Assembly (NCBI GenBank): GCA_036971475.1
Contig: JBAIZL010000001.1
Coordinates: forward strand, 144,806,044 to 144,870,043
DNA length: 64,000 bases
From: Prosapia bicincta
Taxonomy: Eukaryota; Arthropoda; Insecta; Hemiptera; Cercopidae
Reading direction: 5' to 3'
Under the pieces are notes generated by a model, which ran no database searches, was not told the origin of the DNA, and worked only from the letters and a program-made list of their open reading frames with translations. Made by a program: the position numbers and the translations under genes. Each line of letters begins with the position of its first letter. Within the stretch, counting starts at the first letter, position 1. This document shows positions 26,930 to 39,531 of this stretch, piece by piece.

Positions 26930-29065
26930 TTAAAAACAAATTTCCACTTTGATCAACAAAGAAATATTGTATGTTAATTAATTTTTTATTGAATAATTAC
27001 AATTAATATTAATAAAGTAACATAACCATTGTGTTAAAACACCTGTTCTACAACATGGCCTACAATTTAAATCAGCTGTTTTATGAAATTATATGTTATC
27101 ACTTGTTTTAGGTCAAGTGGAAAGAAAAAACTATATTAAATACCTTGCCCATTTTGTGAAACATTTTTCTAAAATATAAATCTAAAATATTCACAACATT
27201 CCGACTCTCATGACATTCCTGTTAAACATTAATCTTATATTAAAGTTAAAATAATATATACTCCAAACATGATGTAAAATCTTAACCTATTTAAAAGTAA
27301 TTTCTGTGATATCAACACAGTTGATGAAGTGTTATAAGGAATTGAAAGAAAATAATGTAAAGCATATAAAAACTTAAAGAGAGTTCAAACTATTAAATGA
27401 TGGTACAGTCAGATCCAGAAGATTTACTGATGAATCGAATTTGTAGTTATTACAGGGTATAAACGAAAATTTACGAAATTATTACCAACTGAAAAATATA
27501 TTATGTGTTACATGTTCATATTCTTAGTGTATAAAAGAAATATTTTATATTGATTGTTGTTTATAAAGAAAATTAGTATTAAATAATTCTTATGGCCTTT
27601 TCGAACAATTTGCATGGAATAATGTTTTTTCAATTATGTGATAAAAAAGGTTTTGACAATTTAAGAGTATTTCTTAGCTAGTAGCAATTTATCAAGCAAT
27701 AATTATAAACTATTAATAAAATAATACTTTGTATTTACAAAGTATTTTCATTTACATTAATTTTGTCAGTTTAAATTCTAAAGTTAACAGGTTTTCATTG
27801 AAAAATATATAGTCTACATAGGTTAAACACAATATTAGCAATTTCTAATGTTGCATATTGACATTATAAAATAAATCTGTAACAAATGTTTAAATTTATA
27901 TAAAATATATTTATAAGCTGCATTAATTAGTTGCTATTTGTTGTTTCATGCTACGTCAATGGAAGGGTTGGTGATCTATACGGAGGTAACCATTCCTTAA
28001 CCAAATTGACCTGATGATGTCAAAAATAGTCGTACCTTGTGTGTCCTGTCTTGAGGAAATACTCAACCCGATACGGACTTGCTACCCATTTCCTACCCTT
28101 ATTCGAACCGTGGATGGCAAAGATCTTGCTCGGTTATTTACGTAGTCCTGCCTTTATAGTGCTACGACTGTCTCACAGGTAAGTTCTAATTTAGTATTTC
28201 ATTTGAAAAAAATGTTTGTCTAAACTATGGCATAATATTTAAAGCTAAGTAAAACCAATTTTATTTTGTTATATACCACAAGACATGTGTTTACAAAATA
28301 TTTTAAGTTTAGTTTATAACGATGACCTTGGAAGATTAAATGGTCTTTCTCTTCAATTTAGATTGTCACACAAGACGACAGTATTATATTTTCTATAATC
28401 AAATATAAATATTTTTTAGAATTATTCTTTTAGAAAGATTTTATGCCGCTTATGTTAACTTTGTGCTTAGTTTAGATCACCTATATTTTAAATCACTGCA
28501 ACCTATATGTACAGTGCTTTTCAGAGATGAATCTAGACATGCTTAATGCATGTTTTGTCTAAGTAACAGTTTTGGCAAGTTGATATTTTAATCGTATAGA
28601 TTATTCTCTAACAAAGGGCCCATACCTTATTTATAATCATGTTCTATTCTTCTTATGCATATAGATACGATTCTGTTCCGAAATATATAATTTGACATTT
28701 TAAAATAACATTAAATAAGTCGTACATATCATCCTGTAACAGATCTTATGGATGCCTAAACGGCTGAACAGAAGTTAAATTTAAAGAGTTTTTTTAACCT
28801 AGGATGGTTCTTGTGAGGTTTGGTATAGGTCTAGGAGCGTTCATAAACCGATGTATCTTATGAATGCCTAAGCCGATGTTAATTTGAACGGTTTACATTA
28901 ACCATAAACAATGCACCAATCATTGACAAACATACTTGATAGTCACACGAATAACTATACGTTGAGATAAACTTTGTATGTTAACCACTTAATGAAATGA
29001 AACATTGTCTATCCTATTGCAGTAAATGAAATGAATTATTTAAGTGTTTGATTTTCTTATTGTTT

Positions 29066-29402
29066 TAGGTCAAGTGGAAAGAAAAAACTATATTAAATAC
29101 CTTGCCCCTTTTGTGAAACATTTTTCTAAAATATAAATCTAAAATATTTGAGAAACTGTATTACCATGAAGTGCTATCTACTACAAGTTTAAAAATGTTG
29201 ATAAATGAATTTACTATGGTGCTTTTAATAATTCTACTTATTTGTTTTCATATTTTGCGATTACATTTTTATAAATATTGTATATTTAATATTTTATATT
29301 TTTTGTTCTCAGTTTATTAGTGTATTATAAATTGTTAAATTGGCTTTCATGTTAAATAAAGAGTCAAATACACAATATTACAAGTAATATAAACAAACAT
29401 GC
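29066..29402 (+). repeat. Direct repeat within fold-back arm, copy 2
   Basis: Near-identical to 26592-26929, with one or two indels in the A/T runs (ttgataaatg versus ttgaataaatg). Each copy is preceded by the same ttgttttag acceptor-like sequence. Confidence 0.9.
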
Positions 29403-29589
29403 ATCTTAATAGAAAAAACTGCACTTTTATAATTTAATTCTATAAACTTCTCTAATTAAAAACAATATTATTTTCTGTGTAATTTAAGTGAATAGAAAAC
29501 AATTGTATTTTTTGACTGACATGTATTTTTATTGAAATAATTAGTCTTTTAAAAATGGAAAGAAGCTAAATTACAAATAATATTGTGAA

Positions 29590-30760
29590 TTTGATTCACG
29601 TAGTGGGTAAAATAAATATTATGTATTGTAATAATACATAAATCGTTTGTAATAGACTTTTCTAGTATTGTATTTTTAAAGTTCAAGCATTGTACTATCG
29701 CATTGTAATAGAAGGAATATTCATTTTAAAGGAAATGGAGGAATCGTTTTCAAATGCCAAGTTGGACAAAACACAGTGTAAGTATATTTTTAACAGGTAC
29801 ATACATGCATACTTACATACATACATAAATACATACATATATACATAAGTACTTGATTTTCTGTCTGAGTTCCGAACGATAATTGTTCATATTAGCATTT
29901 TTCATTATTATAATTTTCATTAATGTTATTTCATTGCGTTAATACCGTTTCAAAGTTAATTAACAAAAGAGTACCTATGTTCTTCATCTAAGCATTGTTC
30001 CTTCACTTCTAAGCATTGTTATCTTTATTTTTATTGATATCTAAATTTTTACTGTGTGTAAAATGACAAGTTTAATAGAATTTAAATGATAAGAGTAAAA
30101 TTCTTGAGAATTCATCTATGTGTGACTAAAATTCACCAGATATCTTGAATTTTGAAACAGACAAGTCAATTGTTCCATTAACAAGTGAAAATGCTTTAAA
30201 AGAAGCTCTCACAGATATCATTCAAAATTTGTTGCACTAATCTTTAAAAACAGAGAAACATAAGTATTTAGAATAGATAGGAGTTATAAATATTTGATTT
30301 TGCTACAAAAGAAACAATTTTGTACATTTGTCTACAAAAACTTGTTGACATAAATGCAACAATGGTTGCCGTATTTAAAGACAATGCTATTTTTGCTCTG
30401 TAGATCTCATTAGGAACGATCGATTAAACGGGCATTTCTACTATCCTGAGCAACTATCTTCAATTATCTTTATACACGAATACTTCACATAGTGGGTAAT
30501 AGAATTGTTTGTATCATTTCTTTAATTTATAATAAATATTATGTATTGTAATAATACATAAATCGTTTTTAATAGACTTTTCTAGTATTGTATTTTTAAA
30601 AAAATCAATCATTGTACTAATGCATTGAAATAGAAGGAATATTCTTTTTTTTTTTTTTTTTTTTTTTTAAATGAAATGGAGGAATCTTTTTCAAATGCCA
30701 AATTGGACAAAACACAGTGTAAGTATATTTTTAACAGGTACATACATGCATACATACATA
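29590..30760 (+). repeat. Repeated module with (CATA)n tail in fold-back arm and spacer
   Basis: The module tattatgtattgtaataatacataaatcg ... ggaggaatcgttttcaaatgccaa ... cacagtgtaagtatatttttaacaggtacatacatg occurs at about 29610-29840 and 30535-30760. Its 3' part occurs again at 30820-30925. Each copy ends in a cataca/tacata microsatellite, as expected of a 3'-anchored dispersed element. A T24 run lies at 30645-30668. Confidence 0.8.
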
Positions 30761-32109
30761 CATACATATTTAATCACTATACTAATGCATTGTAATAGAA
30801 GATATATTCTGTTTTAATGAAATGGAGGAATCGTTTTCAAATACCAAATTGGACAAAACACAGTGTAAGTATATTTTTAACAGGTACATACATGCATACA
30901 TACATACATACATATATACATACATATATACATATAAGTACATAAAAATATTTTTCGATGTTTCGATTGCAGATTTAAAAGTATTCTTATCTGTGTAAGC
31001 TTTCTTGACAATAGTTAACATTAGAAATAACCTACGCTTTCTAGGCAGTATAATATAGAAAATATTTCAACTGAAAATGTCTAATAATGAAGTACAACTG
31101 CTGTATTCCTGAATAATAGGAAAATTAAGCCTATTATTAATTTCTAAGACAACTGTTGAGGATATTATTATAAAGTATTGAGAAAAGGGTTGAGGAAGGG
31201 GTTAAGAAATGATCAATGACCCTGGATAATGTCCACCTGAGACAATTCCGAGCTCTGTACAAACTATCACGTGACATGATTTTGTCAAGAAAGAAGACTC
31301 ACAATACGCCCATGATTTTGTTAAGAACGGATTTAGGGGAAAAGGGTTAAGGAAAGGTATTTAATATAACTTTTGAAAGAAGTATTTAAATCATTTTAAA
31401 TATTTAGTGTTGTAAATATATGTACAAATTATTATTATTATTTTTAATTCACCTACTAATCATTAAGCGTTATCAAAGACATACTATCATTATTGCTATC
31501 AAGTTAACAAATAGTCATTGCCACAGGTAGCTTCAGTAATCCAATATTTTTGTGTATTATTACAATACATAATATTTATTTTTAATTAAAGAAATTAATA
31601 CAAACAATTCTGTTACACACTACGTAAAACTAGTTTATAACAATATTATTTTTAATTAAAATTCATTACATTTTTTAAATACTATTGTTTTCAATGAAAG
31701 AAATTATATATTATTAAATTGTTTTGCTCTTCAAACTTTGTATAAGTAATATCAAAACGAAAATTACATAATTACATTTAAAAAGTACAGTTTTTTTTCA
31801 AAAGACTATGCAAATCATTTAATTAATAAATATTTTCATGTTAAAGTACCAAAGTATTTATAAACTGTATGATTTGCATATGCAATATCAAAATACTATA
31901 TTTGTAAAAATACTAATAATTCAATTCTACTATAGTTGATGAATAAAAATACTCACTGTATTAGTGTTCAGAAAAAGATCATCTACGTTCTTCGAAGAAA
32001 TTCAACCATTTCTCTTCACTCTTAGTTCCAATTCAACTGTTCGTTCAAAATTGTCTACTTGTTTATTAGCAATTTCTCAAAATTTCCAAAGTTGTTTTTC
32101 AAGGTTGAG

Positions 32110-32285
32110 ATGAGTCACTTGAGTCCTTGGAAAAAAGCCTTCAGGCGGGCATTAGCTTACGTCATTAACCCATTTATTTAATCCTTTCGTTTAACTCTTT
32201 CATTTAACCCTTTCAACCCTTTCATTTAACCCTTTTCCTTAACCCTTTCACCCCTTTTCCGCTTAACCCCTTCAACTCTAATCTC
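32110..32285. repeat. C-strand 9-mer block in spacer, relative of 23505-23763
   Basis: Shares cacttgagtc, agccttcaggcgg and ttacgtcattaaccc with 23505-23763, then degenerate runs of aaccctttc, aaccctttt and atttaaccc. The order is conserved, so both derive from one module. Confidence 0.8.
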
Positions 32286-32526
32286 AGTGCTAAGACAATA
32301 GCTCCGTAAGGAAAACCTACCACTTCATGAACTACGACAACAGCAAGGTGTGGACGGCTACCAATACATTACTTATCACAGCTACCAACACATAACTCGT
32401 CACACTAGCTAAGTAAATAGCGCTACGATTGAATAGCCTATCACACAGGCCAAATGAGGGTCACTAACTAAACCATCACAATATCTCTGTACATGGCAGA
32501 TGGCGTGATGATCCTCATCTTTATCG

Positions 32527-32724
32527 CACACCTAACAGTAGGTTAGGTTAGAAGCCCTCTGGCTAGCTTAGGTTAGTGGGTTGAAAATAATTTTTCTAAA
32601 AACTACCCCTCTAGACGTGGTTGAACACCCAACAGTAGGTTAGGTTAGAAGCACTCTGGCTAGCTTAGGTTAGTGGGTTGAAAATAATTTTTCCTAAAAA
32701 CTACCCCTCTAGACGTGGTTGAAC
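32527..32724. repeat. Two tandem 98-bp units containing GGTTAGGTTAG
   Basis: acacctaacagtaggttagg (32527) and acacccaacagtaggttagg (32625) begin two units that stay nearly identical up to ctagacgtggttgaac. The ggttaggttag stretch resembles two insect telomeric TTAGG units but is only two repeats long. Confidence 0.9.
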
Positions 32725-32848
32725 CCTCCCCCAAGGCTACGATCAAGGTCACATCGACCACCTGCATCATCCAAAACCACCCCTAACTTCTACAACCACA
32801 GGTCAGTGATGCCCGTGATGGAGATACGACCAACCTTTGAAAGTTAGG

Positions 32849-32871
32849 TTTGAAAAAGATTCCTCCATTTC

Positions 32872-32905
<34 letters not shown>

Positions 32906-35900
32906 TATTCCTTCTATTTCAATGCATTAGTACAATGATTGATTTTTTTAAAAATACAATACTAGAAAAGTCTATTAAAAACGATTTATGTATTATTACA
33001 ATACATAATATTTATTATAAATTAAAGAAATGATACAAACAATTCTATTACCCACTATGTGAAGTATTCGTGTATAAAGATAATTGAAGATAGTTGCTCA
33101 GGATAGTAGAAATGCCCGTTTAATCGATCGTTCCTAATGAGATCTACAGAGCAAAAATAGCATTGTCTTTAAATACGGCAACCATTGTTGCATTTATGTC
33201 AACAAGTTTTTGTAGACAAATGTACAAAATTGTTTCTTTTGTAGCAAAATCAAATATTTATAACTCCTATCTATTCTAAATACTTATGTTTCTCTGTTTT
33301 TAAAGATTAGTGCAACAAATTTTGAATGATATCTGTGAGAGCTTCTTTTAAAGCATTTTCACTTGTTAATGGAACAATTGACTTGTCTGTTTCAAAATTC
33401 AAGATATCTGGTGAATTTTAGTCACACATAGATGAATTCTCAAGAATTTTACTCTTATCATTTAAATTCTATTAAACTTGTCATTTTACACACAGTAAAA
33501 ATTTAGATATCAATAAAAATAAAGATAACAATGCTTAGAAGTGAAGGAACAATGCTTAGATGAAGAACATAGGTACTCTTTTGTTAATTAACTTTGAAAC
33601 GGTATTAACGCAATGAAATAACATTAATGAAAATTATAATAATGAAAAATGCTAATATGAACAATTATCGTTCGGAACTCAGACAGAAAATCAAGTACTT
33701 ATGTATATATGTATGTATTTATGTATGTATGTAAGTATGCATGTATGTACCTGTTAAAAATATACTTACACTGTGTTTTGTCCAACTTGGCATTTGAAAA
33801 CGATTCCTCCATTTCCTTTAAAATGAATATTCCTTCTATTACAATGCGATAGTACAATGCTTGAACTTTAAAAATACAATACTAGAAAAGTCTATTACAA
33901 ACGATTTATGTATTATTACAATACATAATATTTATTTTACCCACTACGTGAATCAAATTCACAATATTATTTGTAATTTAGCTTCTTTCCATTTTTAAAA
34001 GACTAATTATTTCAATAAAAATACATGTCAGTCAAAAAATACAATTGTTTTCTATTCACTTAAATTACACAGAAAATAATATTGTTTTTAATTAGAGAAG
34101 TTTATAGAATTAAATTATAAAAGTGCAGTTTTTTCTATTAAGATGCATGTTTGTTTATATTACTTGTAATATTGTGTATTTGACTCTTTATTTAACATGA
34201 AAGCCAATTTAACAATTTATAATACACTAATAAACTGAGAACAAAAAATATAAAATATTAAATATACAATATTTATAAAAATGTAATCGCAAAATATGAA
34301 AACAAATAAGTAGAATTATTAAAAGCACCATAGTAAATTCATTTATCAACATTTTTAAACTTGTAGTAGATAGCACTTCATGGTAATACAGTTTCTCAAA
34401 TATTTTAGATTTATATTTTAGAAAAATGTTTCACAAAAGGGGCAAGGTATTTAATATAGTTTTTTCTTTCCACTTGACCTAAAACAATAAGAAAATCAAA
34501 CACTTAAATAATTCATTTCATTTACTGCAATAGGATAGACAATGTTTCATTTCATTAAGTGGTTAACATACAAAGTTTATCTCAACGTATAGTTATTCGT
34601 GTGACTATCAAGTATGTTTGTCAATGATTGGTGCATTGTTTATGGTTAATGTAAACCGTTCAAATTAACATCGGCTTAGGCATTCATAAGATACATCGGT
34701 TTATGAACGCTCCTAGACCTATACCAAACCTCACAAGAACCATCCTAGGTTAAAAAAACTCTTTAAATTTAACTTCTGTTCAGCCGTTTAGGCATCCATA
34801 AGATCTGTTACAGGATGATATGTACGACTTATTTAATGTTATTTTAAAATGTCAAATTATATATTTCGGAACAGAATCGTATCTATATGCATAAGAAGAA
34901 TAGAACATGATTATAAATAAGGTATGGGCCCTTTGTTAGAGAATAATCTATACGATTAAAATATCAACTTGCCAAAACTGTTACTTAGACAAAACATGCA
35001 TTAAGCATGTCTAGATTCATCTCTGAAAAGCACTGTACATATAGGTTGCAGTGATTTAAAATATAGGTGATCTAAACTAAGCACAAAGTTAACATAAGCG
35101 GCATAAAATCTTTCTAAAAGAATAATTCTAAAAAATATTTATATTTGATTATAGAAAATATAATACTGTCGTCTTGTGTGACAATCTAAATTGAAGAGAA
35201 AGACCATTTAATCTTCCAAGGTCATCGTTATAAACTAAACTTAAAATATTTTGTAAACACATGTCTTGTGGTATATAACAAAATAAAATTGGTTTTACTT
35301 AGCTTTAAATATTATGCCATAGTTTAGACAAACATTTTTTTCAAATGAAATACTAAATTAGAACTTACCTGTGAGACAGTCGTAGCACTATAAAGGCAGG
35401 ACTACGTAAATAACCGAGCAAGATCTTTGCCATCCACGGTTCGAATAAGGGTAGGAAATGGGTAGCAAGTCCGTATCGGGTTGAGTATTTCCTCAAGACA
35501 GGACACACAAGGTACGACTATTTTTGACATCATCAGGTCAATTTGGTTAAGGAATGGTTACCTCCGTATAGATCACCAACCCTTCCATTGACGTAGCATG
35601 AAACAACAAATAGCAACTAATTAATGCAGCTTATAAATATATTTTATATAAATTTAAACATTTGTTACAGATTTATTTTATAATGTCAATATGCAACATT
35701 AGAAATTGCTAATATTGTGTTTAACCTATGTAGACTATATATTTTTCAATGAAAACCTGTTAACTTTAGAATTTAAACTGACAAAATTAATGTAAATGAA
35801 AATACTTTGTAAATACAAAGTATTATTTTATTAATAGTTTATAATTATTGCTTGATAAATTGCTACTAGCTAAGAAATACTCTTAAATTGTCAAAACCTT

Positions 35901-38900
35901 TTTTATCACATAATTGAAAAAACATTATTCCATGCAAATTGTTCGAAAAGGCCATAAGAATTATTTAATACTAATTTTCTTTATAAACAACAATCAATAT
36001 AAAATATTTCTTTTATACACTAAGAATATGAACATGTAACACATAATATATTTTTCAGTTGGTAATAATTTCGTAAATTTTCGTTTATACCCTGTAATAA
36101 CTACAAATTCGATTCATCAGTAAATCTTCTGGATCTGACTGTACCATCATTTAATAGTTTGAACTCTCTTTAAGTTTTTATATGCTTTACATTATTTTCT
36201 TTCAATTCCTTATAACACTTCATCAACTGTGTTGATATCACAGAAATTACTTTTAAATAGGTTAAGATTTTACATCATGTTTGGAGTATATATTATTTTA
36301 ACTTTAATATAAGATTAATGTTTAACAGGAATGTCATGAGAGTCGGAATGTTGTGAATATTTTAGATTTATATTTTAGAAAAATGTTTCACAAAATGGGC
36401 AAGGTATTTAATATAGTTTTTTCTTTCCACTTGACCTAAAACAAGTGATAACATATAATTTCATAAAACAGCTGATTTAAATTGTAGGCCATGTTGTAGA
36501 ACAGGTGTTTTAACACAATGGTTATGTTACTTTATTAATATTAATTGTAATTATTCAATAAAAAATTAATTAACATACAATATTTCTTTGTTGATCAAAG
36601 TGGAAATTTGTTTTTAAGCATGTTTGTTTATATTACTTGTAATATTGTGTATTTGACTCTTTATTTAACATGAAAGCCAATTTAACAATTTATAATACAC
36701 TAATAAACTGAGAACAAAAATATAAAATATTAAATATACAATATTTATAAAAATGTAATCGCAAAATATGAAAACAAATAAGTAGAATTATTAAAAGCAC
36801 CATAGTAAATTCATTTATTCAACATTTTTAAACTTGTAGTAGATAGCACTTCATGGTAATACAGTTTCTCAAATATTTTAGATTTATATTTTAGAAAAAT
36901 GTTTCACAAAAGGGGCAAGGTATTTAATATAGTTTTTTCTCCCCACTTGACCTAAAACAAATGATAACATATAATTTCATAAAACAGCTGATTTAAATTG
37001 TAGGCCATGTTGTAGAACAGATGTTTTAACACATTGGTTATGTTACTTTATTAATATTAATTGTGATTATTTAATAAAAAAAATTAATTAACATAAAATA
37101 TTTCTTTGTTGACCTAAGTGGGAATTGGTTTTAAACATGTTTGTTTATATTACTTGTAATAATGTGTATTTAACTTATTAAGTATTTTATTAACGGTTGA
37201 AAATTTAAACAAGTTATATGTAACGATGGTATGAACTAATAGAAGGATTTGAAAGAGTTCAATAGGTAATCGAAAACTTTATCACTTAACTCAAAAAGCA
37301 TTTGAGTGTTTGTATGGGAATAAAGTCATAGAGTAGATGCGGTAGTAATTAACGTATTAAAATTAATTGTAGTAGAAATTAATGTGTAAATACATAGTTA
37401 AGAATTACGACAAAGGGATTCTTTACATGTTTTTAAACTTACTTTGTATAGTATTTTGCATACGAAGAATAACACGAACATGTCTAGAATTAAGGTTGAT
37501 ATCCTCTGTTTTTGGGTTTATAATTTAAGATATTATAACATAGGCTACAGTAGCTCAAGAAGTGAATAAATAAAGTTATTTTGTGGTTATTAGTTAAAAT
37601 ATTGACAATAACAAAACCTTGACTTACCTCTAAGAAAGTCTAGCAAACAACTGAACCAACAATCAACTGCTATTGTGTTGAAGTAGGAAATTCCTAATTA
37701 TATAGTAAAACTAGAATAAACAGTTTGAGCAATTTCAGTTTCGTTTTCTCTACTGAAACTAGAACAGTTTGAGATATTTCAATTCGTTTTCTCTGCCAAA
37801 GGCAAAAGTAACAATCACGACAAAAGTAATTTACGAAACAAGTCAGCATCTACGCATTTATTGACAAAAATAATCTAGAAACGAAGCGACAGTAAATCTG
37901 ATAAACGACTTTGATTTTGTAAATGCTGTTATATAGACTAATGACAGATCACAGACAATTAACTAAAATGACTTGTAAATAAGATTATTTATTAAAAGTT
38001 CGGTATTGTTGATTTTTTTATTATGTTTTTTTTTGTAATGTTATGAATTTTAAAATTGTAAATCACGTTGTATATTGGTGATAAAAACGAGCTCTGGGAA
38101 AAGAATTTCAGAAAGAAATGTAAAACGTTTAGAGCATGAATTAATTGTCTGTGATCTGTCATTAGCCTATGTAAAACCAATAATTAATTTACAGAGTACG
38201 GATAATGATAAGACTTGAGGCATTTGGATAAGGGAGGTACAGGGTTGAGTCAATGACCAGGAAGGTATCGGACTTGAGGCGTTTGGATAAGGGAGGTACA
38301 GAATCAGTATCTCTTGAATACAGTAATAACAAGACCTGAGGCGTTTGGGAGGCAGTGACAAGACCTGAGGCGTTTGGGAGGCAGTGACAAGACCTGAGGC
38401 GTTTGGGAGGTACCAGATTTTTTAAAGGGTTTCGAATACGGCGTCATCGGGTAAATTAATATAGGCTAAGGCACCACTCCACCACCCTCTGTCGGATACC
38501 TCTGGATTAGGAATTGCCACATACTTTATCAACAAAGAATCACGTATATTGTAATTGACTTTTCTTATATTCTATTTATAAAGTTTAATTTCTTTAATTA
38601 AAAAAATATAATACTATATATGCTAATTGAATGATTAAAACTTAATGACCATTTAATTTATACTTAGATGTAACATACTCCTGTACTATGTGTTTTACTT
38701 GCAAATAATGTCATTTATATTTTCGTGTTGAAATATCAGTGTTTATACACAGTGTATAACTTACTGTCTTTTAAACAAGAATATATTTCATATAACGAGC
38801 CAAACGTCTTGTTTTAGAAAAATAAAATAATAAAACTCCAATATTCTATTTATATTCGTTTGATTTATAAGAATTATAAATAATAAAGAAAACAATTAAG
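32849..38900 (-). mobile_element. Giant fold-back element, right inverted arm
   Basis: Reverse complement of 24653-30695, starting at tttgaaaaagattcctcc and running to the assembly gap, so its true outer end is unknown. It contains mirror copies of the minisatellite, direct repeats, A/B-box-like motifs and splice-like sites of the left arm. The A27 run at 32876-32902 mirrors the T24 run of the left arm. Differences such as caaatgaat versus caaacgaat near 38860 show the copies have diverged. Confidence 0.9.
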
Positions 38901-39000
38901 NNNNNNNNNNNNNNNNNNNNNNNNNNNNNNNNNNNNNNNNNNNNNNNNNNNNNNNNNNNNNNNNNNNNNNNNNNNNNNNNNNNNNNNNNNNNNNNNNNNN
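38901..39000. other. Assembly gap (100 N)
   Basis: Exactly 100 N, the usual placeholder for a gap of unknown size. It falls at the outer end of the right fold-back arm and just before TA-rich compound repeats, both hard to assemble. Confidence 0.99.
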
Positions 39001-39186
39001 TATATATATGGAGTGACACACAGGACCTCCAACGCCGTAACACCGCTAAGAAAAACCTTATATATATATATATGGAGTGACACACAGGACCTCCAAAGCC
39101 GTAACACCACTAAGAAAAACCTTATATATATATATATATATGGAGTGACACACAGGACCTCCAAAGCCGTAACACCACTAAGAAAA

Positions 39187-39225
<39 letters not shown>

Positions 39226-39288
39226 ATATATATATATATATATGGAGTGACACACAGGACCTCCAAAGCCGTAACACCGCTAAGATAA

Positions 39289-39347
<59 letters not shown>

Positions 39348-39395
39348 AGTGACACACAGGACCTCCAAAGCCGTAACACCACTAAGAAAAACCTT

Positions 39396-39467
<72 letters not shown>

Positions 39468-39531
39468 AGTGACACACAGGGCCTCCAAAGCCGTAACACC
39501 ACTAAGAAAAACCTTATATATATATATATAA
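39001..39531. repeat. Six 51-bp cores separated by (TA)n
   Basis: A 51-bp core running from ggagtgacacacaggacctc to aagaaaaacctta starts at 39010, 39074, 39142, 39244, 39346 and 39466. The (TA)n spacers vary from about 13 to 69 bp. The cores differ at few positions (aacgcc/aaagcc, accgct/accact, aagaaa/aagata). Open frames across it only reflect the repeat. The array may continue in the gap. Confidence 0.95.

Larger units (their letters stand above)
24653..30695 (+). mobile_element. Giant fold-back element, left inverted arm
   Basis: This 6.04-kb segment is repeated in reverse complement at 32849-38900. Anchors pair with a constant coordinate sum of about 63,553: cttaattgttttc (24653) with gaaaacaattaag ending 38900, and acataggctaat (25381) with attagcctatgt ending 38172. 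The arms differ by scattered substitutions and small indels, for example 11 bp near 25440/38105, so they are real diverging copies. The arm has no plausible ORF but is itself made of direct repeats. Long inverted arms built of internal repeats recall Foldback (FB)-type elements. Polintons also have long inverted ends but should carry genes, and none are seen. Confidence 0.9.
30696..32848. other. Fold-back spacer (single-copy centre)
   Basis: The 2.15 kb between the arms holds the third copy of the (CATA)n module (to 30930), about 1.1 kb of AT-rich DNA without recognised features, the C-strand 9-mer block (32110-32285), two tandem 98-bp units (32527-32724), and at its right edge a sequence shared with the palindrome at 57995-58240. 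No ORF worth reporting; the 79-codon minus frame at 30782-31021 is repeat-derived. Confidence 0.7.

Noticed and set aside
32527..32660. Interstitial telomere (TTAGG)n
   Set aside because: Only two consecutive units per 98-bp repeat; too short to support telomeric origin.
24653..38900. Polinton/Maverick DNA transposon
   Set aside because: Size and inverted ends would fit, but no polymerase B, integrase, protease or capsid-like ORF is visible in arms or spacer.
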